A stretch of DNA of 64,000 bases from UBA7328 sp002471345 (GTDB lineage: Bacteria; Bacteroidota; Bacteroidia; Chitinophagales; Saprospiraceae), in the NCBI GenBank assembly GCA_964011275.1, contig CAXGOB010000008.1:27331-91330 (forward strand), read 5' to 3'. The position numbers and the translations under genes were made by a program. Position 1 is the first letter of the stretch, and every line of letters starts with the position of its first letter. Below are positions 45,097 to 54,475 of this stretch, one piece after another. The notes beneath the pieces were generated by a model. The model ran no database searches. It saw only the letters and a list, made by a program, of their open reading frames with translations, and was not told the origin of the DNA.

Positions 45097-45976
45097 ATGT
45101 GGATGCTGATGCTTTCTTTTTCAAATAAATAATGATGGCCAAGGTAGCAAAAATGGATAGTATCAGTCCATATATAGGTAATTGTGGAGGATTGTTCAAG
45201 TCCAGCTCTGATATCATATCTTGATTCCCATACAAAGCTACCACTTGAAAAGAATTGTTGATAAAATGCAGAAGGACCGGTACCCAAAAGCTTTTTGTAT
45301 AATGATAAGAATAGCCTAGGACTAGTCCTAGCATCATAAAAGGCAGAAGTCGCTCCAACTGTAAATGATTAAGACTGAATAAAAAAGAGGCGATGAAGAT
45401 ACCAATGTGTTCATTGCCAGTATGTTTAATAAACTTGTTTTGGACTATACCTCTATATAGTAATTCTTCACCAATAGCAGGAGTAATACCTACTAAGAAG
45501 ATGGACATCAGTAATTCGGAGATTCCATCCATTTGGAGAATTCCTTTAAGCAATGCCTCTGTATGTTCTGATGAATTAACAGCCCAATCAGGAAGTGGTA
45601 GGAGCATATTCCATTCACTTAGTTTTATTACAATAGGGTAGGCTACTATGAGTAATATTAGGCACATCCACAAAAGTCCATTCTGTGGAATAACATTGCT
45701 TTTGAGAAACTTAGAGTAAGTGGATCTATGAAATAAGTAGAGAAAAAGTAAACTGGAAAGGGTAAAAGAAATAATGTGCCCTATGGCTGTAGCAAGTCGT
45801 ATCCATTGTCTCTGGTTAGACCCTTCTAGATTTTCTAACATCTCTGGCCCTACAGTCATCCCTCCCATCTTCAATAATAGAAAAGTGAGGCCTTGACCTA
45901 AAAGAGTAAAAAGGACTACCAGAAAAAGCAAGGTGCCCAATTGTGATAGTACACTCTGTTGGTTGTTAGAATTCAT
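45074..45976 (-). CDS. CPBP-family intramembrane metalloprotease
   Basis: A 300-residue membrane protein with about eight helices. The CPBP (Abi/CAAX) motifs are intact: EELLYRG (Glu170-Glu171), a histidine in FSLNHLQ (His204) and HFINN (His237, Asn240). Such proteins act as prenyl-protein proteases or immunity-type proteins; here the neighbours are cdsA and psd, so a membrane-homeostasis role is plausible. It overlaps cdsA by 23 bp. A TATATTTG motif (-7-like) at 45981-45988 lies only 4 bp from the start codon, which would give a nearly leaderless transcript; the alternative is a promoter further upstream. Confidence 0.92.
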   Translation of the reverse strand: MNSNNQQSVLSQLGTLLFLVVLFTLLGQGLTFLLLKMGGMTVGPEMLENLEGSNQRQWIRLATAIGHIISFTLSSLLFLYLFHRSTYSKFLKSNVIPQNGLLWMCLILLIVAYPIVIKLSEWNMLLPLPDWAVNSSEHTEALLKGILQMDGISELLMSIFLVGITPAIGEELLYRGIVQNKFIKHTGNEHIGIFIASFLFSLNHLQLERLLPFMMLGLVLGYSYHYTKSFWVPVLLHFINNSFQVVALYGNQDMISELDLNNPPQLPIYGLILSIFATLAIIIYLKKKASASTYEQELTA

Positions 45977-46050
45977 GGGTCAAATATACATTGGGCAACG
46001 AGCATAAAGCCCATTGTTTTCGATTAAAGACTAAAATCTATTCCGAGTGT

Positions 46051-46088
46051 ATAAAAGAAGAGCCCAACCATAGGCAAGTTGAGCTCTT
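46051..46088 (-). terminator. Terminator after the T9SS metallopeptidase-like gene
   Basis: On the minus strand AAGAGCTCAAC pairs with GTTGGGCTCTT (one G-U pair) over a 9-base loop, followed by CTTTTATA. It lies 24 bp after the stop at 46112. Confidence 0.75.
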
Positions 46089-46111
46089 TATACTTCATTC
46101 TGATAAATCTA

Positions 46112-48634
46112 TTACTTGATCACCTTCTTAGTGATGATATCTTCATTATTAAACCGAACACTTACCAGATACATGCCTTTTGGTAAATTGGATGTATTAA
46201 TGGTTTCTTCATTATAGTCGGCATTTAGATCAATTCTTTGATTATGAATCACTTTGCCATAGATATCCGTAATCGTTATTTGCGAGTTTGGAGCATTTTG
46301 CTTTAGATTTATTCCAAGATACATTTCATCTTGGACGGGATTTGGATAGACTACAAAGCTGTTCTTTTCTTCCACATAGTCATTGACTGCAACTGTGCTG
46401 GCTTGTATTCTTAAGTTGTCAATGGCCCATCCCCAGCCTACAGCAAATGGATCTGAGAACAATCTAAATCTAATAGAAATAACATCTCCTGGAGCAAAAT
46501 TTTCATTGGATGTCATATCGATCTCTCTAGGTCTAAACATTTGCGATGTGCCAGCACCTTGAGAGTCTTGTTCATTAGTTGGAATCCCATTAATATATGT
46601 CGATCTCCAAAGAGCATTTGCTGAACAATCATATCCTTCTAAGAATGGCAGCCAGTCTCTTTCACCAATTCTTTGTCCTTCCACGATTACATAATCCCAA
46701 AATTCTGTTGTGCCAAATGGGACACCAGGCTCACCATTTTCAACCAAAACAATTTCATCAAATTTTATAGTAGGATCATCTGCATTTATCAATACAGGGT
46801 TTTTCAACTGATAAGTGTAGTTTATAAAACTTGCATCCCCAGCATTAAGATAAGGGTGAAGACTATGGACTGCTGGGTCTGAGAAGCCAGAAGGTGTAAG
46901 TATTTCAAACCCATCAGAAAAGAAGTCATCAGCATTTTCACTAAAATCGGCGAAATAGAAATTAACAGTTGATGCTAGATCATTGATTTCTATTCTATGA
47001 AACCCAGACGCTGGGTTTGTACTTCTATTTTTAGCCATTGCCTTGTCAACAGCGACTATTCTATATTCTAAAATGTCATCAGAAGTCAATGGCATGGGTA
47101 ACTCCACAGTTGCTAGATATAGTGAATCAGTAAATTCATTTGCAGGCTCAAATCTCGTTTCAGTGGTGAAGATTGCTCCTTTATTGATACTGGTCTCTAC
47201 TATCACTGATTCCACTCCTACAAATTCATCTGAGACATCAGCAATTAAATCAAAAGACATATCTGATGAAGAAATTGATGTAACAGGATCGTGCATAATC
47301 TCAGGAGAAGTATCATCTATGGCAAAATTGAATCTGTATAACAATTCATTTGGTGCCTGACCTGGATTTGTGAAATTCTTACCGTTGACGTCATTCACTG
47401 AAAGGTAGTAAAGCACAAACCTTTCCTCACCTGTAGCAGGAATTGTAGTTGAGAATATTCCATCACCTCCTTTCGTCATATTAAGCTCTATTGGAGTAGA
47501 CGACCCTTCTTCAAAATAGGTAAGCGTCAAAGAACTTTCATCTACATCTTCATCACTTACGATATACGCTTCCACTAAAAGTGGTTCTGTTAAACTTTCT
47601 CTTGGTTCCTCTGGTGTATGAATAATGCTGGTGTACACCCATCCCATATCTTTCATCATAGTTTCTGCTATACCAGCTGATCTTTCTACTTCCCCGAGTG
47701 ATGATGTTGGCGTCATCAATGAATTTTCTGATGAACTATAAAGGATTTCATCTAGATGAGATATACTAGAAGTTGGAGCATATGAAGTAGGGGCATATAA
47801 TTTGGCTCGGTCTATCCCCGTGAGATTTTCACTATTAAAGAAAACATTGTTGCTTGTAAGTTGACCACCTAATCTCGATGATCCTTCATCAAAATCAAGT
47901 AAAGATGAGCCATTTGCATTTTCCATTTGTCTGGAATAGATATATGGAGATCCAGATTGCAATAGAAAACCGAGGCCATCATCATCTACAGTACTGCCAG
48001 TTACAAATCCCATTCCATGATAAACTTCATGAAGAATTGTAGATGCTAGATCTTGTCTACTACCTATTGCGTCTGGATTGTTCCAATCTAAATACCAATT
48101 CACTTGAGAGTTGATATTAACGACAATGTCAGGACTTTCACCATTCAAATTTCTGTCAATTAATTTTTCTGCTAGAGCAATTGGATACCATGTATCTTGT
48201 AGAGGGAAAGCAAGAAGTCTCGAAATACTAGTTGGTCCAGCCGATGCAAGAGTAGTGCCCGATTGAGGCACCCAATTGATTGTAAGTCTTACCGGTATTG
48301 TAGAAGAGAATGATTCACTCAATGTTGGAAAAATGAAGTCTTCAAAAATATCTCTCACTTCTTGAGGGGTCACTTCTGTATACGAGGCATCAAATTGAAT
48401 AGGCCTTTTGCTTTTATTAAATGATCCTTTTATTTTAGGCGGTACGTAGTGTGGGTGATAGTCATTGTTTCCATAACATATTATTGGATCCACTGGCATG
48501 ATTGCTATTCCTTTTTGCTTTAAAGGAGATTTTTGATATTTCTTATTGTGACTCTTTGAAAGAGCTTTTTGGCTCATCAATTGATTTCCAAAAACCATAC
48601 TCAGAACAAACAAAAGGGAAAGGTATCTTTTCAT
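46112..48634 (-). CDS. T9SS-secreted putative zinc metallopeptidase
   Basis: An 840-residue protein with a signal peptide (about residues 1-20). Residues about 70-330 show LHEVYHGMGF with HExxHxxGF (His202, Glu203, His206), then a downstream SHLDE (His293) and SLMTP (Met307) resembling a third ligand plus Met-turn. This fits a metzincin-like zinc peptidase with a distant third histidine, though I cannot match it to a named family. The middle (residues about 340-560) is Ig-like or CARDB-like, and residues about 560-740 look like a jelly-roll module. The C-terminus is a T9SS type A sorting domain (VVYPNPVQDEMYLGI, then LPKGMYLVSV). Probably secreted or surface-attached. Confidence 0.85.
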   Translation of the reverse strand: MKRYLSLLFVLSMVFGNQLMSQKALSKSHNKKYQKSPLKQKGIAIMPVDPIICYGNNDYHPHYVPPKIKGSFNKSKRPIQFDASYTEVTPQEVRDIFEDFIFPTLSESFSSTIPVRLTINWVPQSGTTLASAGPTSISRLLAFPLQDTWYPIALAEKLIDRNLNGESPDIVVNINSQVNWYLDWNNPDAIGSRQDLASTILHEVYHGMGFVTGSTVDDDGLGFLLQSGSPYIYSRQMENANGSSLLDFDEGSSRLGGQLTSNNVFFNSENLTGIDRAKLYAPTSYAPTSSISHLDEILYSSSENSLMTPTSSLGEVERSAGIAETMMKDMGWVYTSIIHTPEEPRESLTEPLLVEAYIVSDEDVDESSLTLTYFEEGSSTPIELNMTKGGDGIFSTTIPATGEERFVLYYLSVNDVNGKNFTNPGQAPNELLYRFNFAIDDTSPEIMHDPVTSISSSDMSFDLIADVSDEFVGVESVIVETSINKGAIFTTETRFEPANEFTDSLYLATVELPMPLTSDDILEYRIVAVDKAMAKNRSTNPASGFHRIEINDLASTVNFYFADFSENADDFFSDGFEILTPSGFSDPAVHSLHPYLNAGDASFINYTYQLKNPVLINADDPTIKFDEIVLVENGEPGVPFGTTEFWDYVIVEGQRIGERDWLPFLEGYDCSANALWRSTYINGIPTNEQDSQGAGTSQMFRPREIDMTSNENFAPGDVISIRFRLFSDPFAVGWGWAIDNLRIQASTVAVNDYVEEKNSFVVYPNPVQDEMYLGINLKQNAPNSQITITDIYGKVIHNQRIDLNADYNEETINTSNLPKGMYLVSVRFNNEDIITKKVIK

Positions 48635-48847
48635 AATTTCTATTTATACGCTTTACTAACGATACTAAGCATTCAAATTTACATCATTCGGCAATTTGCA
48701 GTAAGATATTATAGCATTATTACGAAAATTAAAAATGCTATGTACATTGCATTTCAAAAATTGTTCCTAGATCAATTTGGTTATAAATTATTAAAAACAT
48801 AAGGAACCCTTAATCGTTCTTAGATTTCAAACATTCAGAACTGAGAT
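48635..48847. other. 213-bp divergent region between the metallopeptidase and pdxJ
   Basis: AT-rich. TAGATTTC ahead of pdxJ is a seven-of-eight match to TAnnTTTG but lacks a spaced TTG. I see no RNA gene or repeat. Confidence 0.4.
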
Positions 48848-49564
48848 ATGAAAACCAAACTTAGTGTTAATATTAATAAGGTGGCGCTTATCAGAAATAG
48901 CCGAGGAGAACAACTGCCTGATCTACGAAAATTTGCCATTGATTGTGAGAAGTATGGAGCAGAAGGAATCACTGTTCATCCTAGACCTGATGAAAGACAT
49001 GTGAGATATAGCGACCTTCCAATATTAAAAGAGGTAGTAACTACAGAATTTAATATCGAAGGTTATCCTTCTGAGCATTTTATGAAAAAAGTATTAGAAG
49101 TGAAACCTCATCAATGTACTCTAGTGCCTGATCCACCTGGAGTTCTGACATCAAATGAAGGATGGAAACCTCAAAACCATTCAGAATTCCTCAAAGTTAT
49201 CATTGGCGAACTGAAAGAAAAGGAAATCCGAGTTTCACTTTTTCTAGATCCAATAGAAGAAGACATACATGCAGCAAAAAAAGTGGGGGCTGATAGGATA
49301 GAATTGTATACTGGGCGATACGCTCATGAATTTGAAAAAAACAAGGAGGCTGCAATATTAGATCATACCAAAGCCTCTAACATCGCAAATGAACAATCTT
49401 TAGGGCTAAATGCTGGCCATGACCTCAATTTGAAAAATCTAAAATTTTATAAAGAAAATATACCGAACCTGAAAGAAGTATCCATAGGACATGCTTTAAT
49501 TTCGGATGCTTTGTATTTCGGCATACAGAATGTCATAGGAATGTACCGTAGATTGCTATTTTAG
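48848..49564 (+). CDS. pdxJ: Pyridoxine 5'-phosphate synthase
   Basis: Final ring-closing step of the DXP-dependent vitamin B6 pathway, condensing 1-deoxyxylulose 5-phosphate with 3-amino-2-oxopropyl phosphate. The 238-residue TIM barrel starts with LSVNINKVALIRNSRG and carries GITVHPRPDERH, with the family's later LGLNAGHDLNLKNL and SIGHALISDALYFG. Length fits. Cytoplasmic. No pdxA is visible in the window. The gene is divergent from the metallopeptidase and followed by 117 bp before the first SusC. Confidence 0.96.
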   Translation: MKTKLSVNINKVALIRNSRGEQLPDLRKFAIDCEKYGAEGITVHPRPDERHVRYSDLPILKEVVTTEFNIEGYPSEHFMKKVLEVKPHQCTLVPDPPGVLTSNEGWKPQNHSEFLKVIIGELKEKEIRVSLFLDPIEEDIHAAKKVGADRIELYTGRYAHEFEKNKEAAILDHTKASNIANEQSLGLNAGHDLNLKNLKFYKENIPNLKEVSIGHALISDALYFGIQNVIGMYRRLLF

Positions 49565-49681
49565 CGCTTTATTTTAAAAGCAGATATGATGTCATTCTAT
49601 GAATTGTTGCTCTGTATCGACAAACAGGTATTATCATACGTTTTGCTTTGATAATTTAATTAACAAAAATCAATTAGGAGT

Positions 49682-52600
49682 ATGAAGAACTTATTGACTC
49701 TTTTATTCTTCTTTTTTTCAGCGATGGCTTATGCCCAGATGACCGTATCTGGATTAGTCACAGATGAAAATGGCGATCCGATGATCGGAGCCAGCATCCT
49801 GGAAAAAGGAACTACTAATGGTACTATTTCAGAAATAGATGGTACCTATTCACTCGCTGTAGCAAGTGAGAATAGTATCCTTGAATTTTCATTCACAGGA
49901 TATCAAACACTTGAATTTTCAGCTGCTGGGGGATCAGTAGATGTACAGATGGCTTTTGATGCTGTAGGTCTTGAAGACATTATTATAGTTGGATATGCCC
50001 CTCAGAAAAGAAAAGATGTAACTGGATCTGTTTCATCTGTGAATGTTGCAAAACTTGAAGATGTGCCACTTCCAAGCATGCAGACTGCTCTCCAGGGACG
50101 TGCAGCAGGTGTAATGGTAACCAAGAATTCTGGAACTCCAGGAGGAGGGATTGATGTGAGAGTAAGAGGTAGTACTTCTATCAATGCTAGTAATCAACCT
50201 CTCTATGTTGTAGATGGTATTCCTATTATCGCTAATACTGATTTCACTCAGCAAGGTGTAGGTAATGCTCAGCTAAGTGTACTTGCTGACCTTAATCCAG
50301 ATGAAATAGAAAGTATGGAGGTCCTTAAGGATGCTGCGACTGCTGCCATCTATGGATCTAGAGCAAGTAACGGTGTAGTATTAATTACTACCAAAAGAGG
50401 AAAATCGGGTAAGACACAATTTAACTTTAATGCTTCTAGAGGTAATCAGCAAGCAATTAAGCAAATTCCTACCGTAGATGGCCCAACTTATATAGAATAT
50501 ATTACAGAAGTGTTTGGTGCCAATATTGTTGGAACAGAAGCTGATAGTAAATGGCAGGATTTAATCTTCAGAACTTCTACGTTAGAAGATTATAGTGTAA
50601 ATGCAAGTGGAGGAACGGATAAGACCAAGTTTTTCACATCATTAGGATATAATAATGATGAAGGGATTATGTTGGGGTCTAGATTCCAAAGATTTTCCGG
50701 AAGATTGAATTTAGATCAGTTTGCATCTGATAAATTTAGCTTTGGAGTGAATATGGGATATACTTATTCCATTACCAATCAGATTCAAAATGATAATAAC
50801 ATTTTTGGAGCACTTTCTACAGCTATTCTTCTTCCTCCAGTTGTTCCTGTGAGAAATGATGATGGTAGTTACGGTTCTGCATTTGGATTAGAAAATCCTG
50901 TGGCTGCGGCGACAGAGTACAGCAACACTGTATCTAGATCTAAAGTGTTAGCTAAAGTATATGCACAATTTAATATAACTGACGACTTAAGCTTTAGGTC
51001 GAGTCTAGGTGTTGATATATTAGGTGTAAGAGAAAACATTTATGAGCCAAGAGTTCTTCAGAGTTCAGCTACAGGAGTAGGAGTTTTAGGAATAATACAG
51101 AATAATAGATTTATCAATGAGAATGTATTGGCATATACTAAATCTACTGGTAACCATAGTATTCAAGCAGTAGGAGGAGTTGCTTTCCAAGAGGACAAAT
51201 TTGACCGATCATTAGCTGAGGCTGTAGACTTTCCTACAGATGACTTCACTGGCCTTACTTCTGGTGCACAACCGCTTACAACTTCAGGTGATTTCGTAGG
51301 TAGTAATTTGAGATCATTCTTTGCAAATGTGAATTATAACTTTGATCAAAAATATTTTTTGACCGCAACATACAGAGCAGATGGATCTTCAAGATTTGTT
51401 AACAATCAGTGGGGCTACTTCCCAGGTGTATCTGTGGCATGGAGACTTTCTAATGAAAATTTTTTAGCAGATGGGCCATTTGATGAATTGAAATTAAGAT
51501 TAGGTTGGGGACGTACAGGTAACAATGCAATTGGAGCATATGCTGCAAGACAATTATATGGTGGTGGAGCTAATTATTTAGATCTTCCAGGAACATTTCC
51601 ATCACAGATTGGAAACCCAGATTTAAAATGGGAAACAACTACTTCCATTAATGCAGGGTTAGATATTGGAATTATTGATAATAGAGTTACTGCTTCTATA
51701 GATTACTATCAAAAGAATACTGAGGACTTATTACTTAACAGACCTATACCTACTACTTCAGGATTCCTAAGTGTTCTTCAAAATATTGGAGAAGTAAAGA
51801 ATACAGGATATGAACTTTCATTGAATACTGTAAATATTAGTGGTAAAGACTTAGAATGGTCTACAAGTATTAATGTAGGATACAATAAAAATGAAGTTGT
51901 AAAATTAGTTGATGGTATTCCAATTGATGCCGGCTTTGCATCTAGAATCGCAGAAGGGCAGCCATTAGGTACTTTCTATGGCCATGTAACTGATGGAATA
52001 TTTCAAAATCAAGGTGAAGTCGAAGCTCATGCCACTCAGACAGGAGGTACTGCACCTGGTGATTTCAGATTTAAAGACATAAGTGGTGGAGCAGGACCTG
52101 ATGGTATTTTGGGTACTGCTGACGACTTGGCTCCAGATGGAGTAATTAATGATAATGATCGTGATTATCTTGGGAAAGCTATTCCTGATTGGACAGGTGG
52201 AATCACAAATACTTTAAGTTACAAAGGAGTTGACTTTTCAGCATTCTTCCAATTTGCTACAGGCTTCCAGATTTATAATAATAATCTTGCATTTGCTGAA
52301 GGCCTGAATAGTGTATTTGCTCCGACACAAAGAGCTTGGGATAACAGATGGCAAAATGAAGGTGATCAGACCATTATTCCTAGATTAGTAAGAGGTGATC
52401 CAAATGCAAATAGAAGAGACTCTGATAGATTTGCGGAGGATGGAGACTACATCAGACTAAAGACATTGACACTTGGGTATACATTGCCAAGTGATTTAAT
52501 GGACAAAGCAGGTATCAGAAGATTAAGAGTATATGCTTCTGCATATAACATCTGGACCGCCACAGGTTATTCATGGTTTGATCCTGAAGTAAGTACTTTT

Positions 52601-52687
52601 GATGTATCTAATGCATCTGCAGGAACTGACTTTTTGACCTTTCCACAACCAAAATCATTTGTGTTTGGTATAAACCTTGGATTTTAA
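49682..52687 (+). CDS. SusC/RagA-family TonB-dependent outer-membrane transporter (first pair)
   Basis: A 1001-residue outer-membrane receptor. After the signal peptide (MKNLLTLLFFFFSAMAYAQ), residues about 22-105 are a carboxypeptidase-D regulatory-like domain (VSGLVTDENGDPMIGASILE), then the plug (about 110-235, with LQGRAAGVMVTKNSG and AAIYGSRASNGVVLITTKRG), then the beta barrel ending in FGINLGF with a C-terminal phenylalanine. With the SusD protein 26 bp downstream it forms a pedal-bin-type importer powered by TonB. The substrate cannot be read; there are no carbohydrate-active enzymes nearby. Confidence 0.97.
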   Translation: MKNLLTLLFFFFSAMAYAQMTVSGLVTDENGDPMIGASILEKGTTNGTISEIDGTYSLAVASENSILEFSFTGYQTLEFSAAGGSVDVQMAFDAVGLEDIIIVGYAPQKRKDVTGSVSSVNVAKLEDVPLPSMQTALQGRAAGVMVTKNSGTPGGGIDVRVRGSTSINASNQPLYVVDGIPIIANTDFTQQGVGNAQLSVLADLNPDEIESMEVLKDAATAAIYGSRASNGVVLITTKRGKSGKTQFNFNASRGNQQAIKQIPTVDGPTYIEYITEVFGANIVGTEADSKWQDLIFRTSTLEDYSVNASGGTDKTKFFTSLGYNNDEGIMLGSRFQRFSGRLNLDQFASDKFSFGVNMGYTYSITNQIQNDNNIFGALSTAILLPPVVPVRNDDGSYGSAFGLENPVAAATEYSNTVSRSKVLAKVYAQFNITDDLSFRSSLGVDILGVRENIYEPRVLQSSATGVGVLGIIQNNRFINENVLAYTKSTGNHSIQAVGGVAFQEDKFDRSLAEAVDFPTDDFTGLTSGAQPLTTSGDFVGSNLRSFFANVNYNFDQKYFLTATYRADGSSRFVNNQWGYFPGVSVAWRLSNENFLADGPFDELKLRLGWGRTGNNAIGAYAARQLYGGGANYLDLPGTFPSQIGNPDLKWETTTSINAGLDIGIIDNRVTASIDYYQKNTEDLLLNRPIPTTSGFLSVLQNIGEVKNTGYELSLNTVNISGKDLEWSTSINVGYNKNEVVKLVDGIPIDAGFASRIAEGQPLGTFYGHVTDGIFQNQGEVEAHATQTGGTAPGDFRFKDISGGAGPDGILGTADDLAPDGVINDNDRDYLGKAIPDWTGGITNTLSYKGVDFSAFFQFATGFQIYNNNLAFAEGLNSVFAPTQRAWDNRWQNEGDQTIIPRLVRGDPNANRRDSDRFAEDGDYIRLKTLTLGYTLPSDLMDKAGIRRLRVYASAYNIWTATGYSWFDPEVSTFDVSNASAGTDFLTFPQPKSFVFGINLGF

Positions 52688-52713
52688 TTAATAGAGTAAA
52701 TAGAGATAATAAA

Positions 52714-54039
52714 ATGAAAAATTATATATATCAATTTGGATTAATGTTCTTGGTTTTGCTCGCCTCATGTGCAGAGTTAGATGAGCCACAACCTCGAAAT
52801 TCCATCGCCACTGAATTTGCGATTAACAATTTCGCTTCTGCTTCAGCAGCTATGAATGGAGTATATTCTGATCTTCAGGATGCTACTCTTGTTTTTGATG
52901 GATTTCTAGCTTTATCTCAGTTATTTTCGGATGAAACTGTATTTACAGGAACATTTCCAACAAGACTAGAATTTGGAAACTTAAATGTATTTCCTGCTAA
53001 TGGAACCATGGCAGCAGTATTTTCGGATATGTACGAAGTAATCAATAGAGCGAATAATGTAATTGCTCTTGTACCTGGTGTTGAGGATGTAAGTATGACA
53101 GATGCTGTTAAAAATAATTTTGTAGCACAAGCTAGATTTATTAGAGCTCATATGTATCTGCATTTAGTGACCTTGTGGCAAGAAGTTCCATTAATAACTA
53201 CTCCGACTGTAGATGTAGGAGAAGTGCTGAATGTGTCAAAAAGTTCTTCATCAGAAATTTATGCTCAGATAATTGAGGATTTTAATTTTGCAAAAGCAAA
53301 TTCTATTGAGAGCTCAGTAAGTAAAGCTACACCACAAGCAGCAACGGCTTTTTTAGCTCGTGTTGCTCTTTATCAGCAAAATTGGAGTCAGGCTCTTTCT
53401 TTGGCTGAAGAAGCATTAGGTGGAGTAGATGTAAGTTCAGTACCTTATTTAGAAGATCAGATTTATAGTTTAGCTTTTTCTGCTACAGATGGTAATTCAT
53501 TGGCCTTCTTTTATGGTCCAGCAGAATTAGGGGGACGTCACTCTATTGAGCCTTCACCTTTTTTAATAAATTCTTTTGAACCAGGTGATGCAAGGTTTCC
53601 ATTTACTGTAGAATTGAATTTTGCTTCAGTCCCATTTGGATTAAAGTATCCGAGCTTTGCAGCGGCTAATGCAGGTGCAGCAACTGATCCTATTTTCTTC
53701 ATTAGACATGCAGAAATGGCATTGATTGCAGCAGAATCTGCTGCTGAAATGGGGGATTTTGGTAAGGCTAATACTTATTTCAATCAAGTGAGATCAAGAG
53801 CAGGACTTGGTAACGTTACTTTGAATGCTGGTAACTTTGTAGATGCAATACTTGCTGAAAGATTTGTTGAGTTTGCATTAGAAGGGCCATTTCGTTTAAT
53901 TGATTTGAGAAGAAGAGGACAAGCTGAATTATTCTTAGCTCCTATTGGGTATGATGCTTGTGACAATATATGGCCACTTCCTGTGAGAGAGATTGATAGA
54001 AATCAAAATCTAGTACAAGCTGCTTGCTGTAATTGTTAA
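52714..54039 (+). CDS. SusD/RagB-family substrate-binding lipoprotein (first pair)
   Basis: A 441-residue outer-membrane lipoprotein: the lipobox is LLASCAELDEP (Cys19). The helical SusD fold is supported by a TPR-like helical N-terminal half (NGVYSDLQD, DMYEVINRANNVI, FIRAHMYLHLVTLWQEVPL) and the C-terminal FFIRHAEMALIAAESAAEMGDF and LAERFVEFALEGPFRLIDLRR (cited in part). It ends CCNC, an unusual cysteine-rich tail of three cysteines. It lies 26 bp after SusC and is followed by a terminator, so this pair is a complete unit. Confidence 0.95.
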   Translation: MKNYIYQFGLMFLVLLASCAELDEPQPRNSIATEFAINNFASASAAMNGVYSDLQDATLVFDGFLALSQLFSDETVFTGTFPTRLEFGNLNVFPANGTMAAVFSDMYEVINRANNVIALVPGVEDVSMTDAVKNNFVAQARFIRAHMYLHLVTLWQEVPLITTPTVDVGEVLNVSKSSSSEIYAQIIEDFNFAKANSIESSVSKATPQAATAFLARVALYQQNWSQALSLAEEALGGVDVSSVPYLEDQIYSLAFSATDGNSLAFFYGPAELGGRHSIEPSPFLINSFEPGDARFPFTVELNFASVPFGLKYPSFAAANAGAATDPIFFIRHAEMALIAAESAAEMGDFGKANTYFNQVRSRAGLGNVTLNAGNFVDAILAERFVEFALEGPFRLIDLRRRGQAELFLAPIGYDACDNIWPLPVREIDRNQNLVQAACCNC

Positions 54040-54082
54040 TTCTTTTATAAGAAAATGGTCGAATTACGACCGAAATTTTAAG

Positions 54083-54120
54083 AATAGGGCTTTGAACAAT
54101 CTTTAAAGTCCTATTTTTTT
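54083..54120 (+). terminator. Terminator after the first SusCD pair
   Basis: AATAGGGCTTT pairs with AAAGTCCTATT (one G-U pair), loop of 11 bases, followed by seven Ts counting the stem end. Confidence 0.8.
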
Positions 54121-54396
54121 ATGCTGGATCTTTGAAAAATGAAATTCTTTTCTTCGTTTTCTGGATTAATTTTTGAAGACTAGATAAATGATACACATTT
54201 AACATTAAAGGTGTGATTATATATTGCTTCCTAAAATTACCTCTTAATTACTTCATCTATAAGTAGTAACATATATTAAAATACTATATGTTATGGCAAA
54301 AATTAGACAATTTGGTTATTGAGACAGTTTTTTTACAAACTATTGGACATTCGAGGCATCGCTTTTTGCCTCAAAAACGTATTTTTAGCGATTATT

Positions 54397-54433
54397 TTAA
54401 CACAAGTGTTAATTTTTCGCTGCCGAAAGCGAA
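54397..54433 (+). promoter_or_regulatory. Palindrome and hairpin in the leader of the second SusC gene
   Basis: A 7-bp-arm palindrome (TTAACAC-AA-GTGTTAA) is followed directly by a hairpin TTCGC/GCGAA ending 43 bp before the SusC start. The palindrome has the shape of a dimeric regulator site; the hairpin could act on translation. Function is inferred only. Confidence 0.4.
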
Positions 54434-54475
54434 TTCACTTAAATCGTATTATATAATTCTAAAGCAAAAAAAAGT

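Larger units (their letters stand above)
54040..54475. other. 436-bp region between the two SusCD units
   Basis: It holds the terminator of the first pair (54083-54120) and a long AT-rich leader for the second. The leader contains an inverted repeat GAGGCA/TGCCTC near 54351-54371, a palindrome TTAACACAAGTGTTAA at 54397-54412 and a TTCGC/GCGAA hairpin at 54416-54433. I see no gene. Confidence 0.6.
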
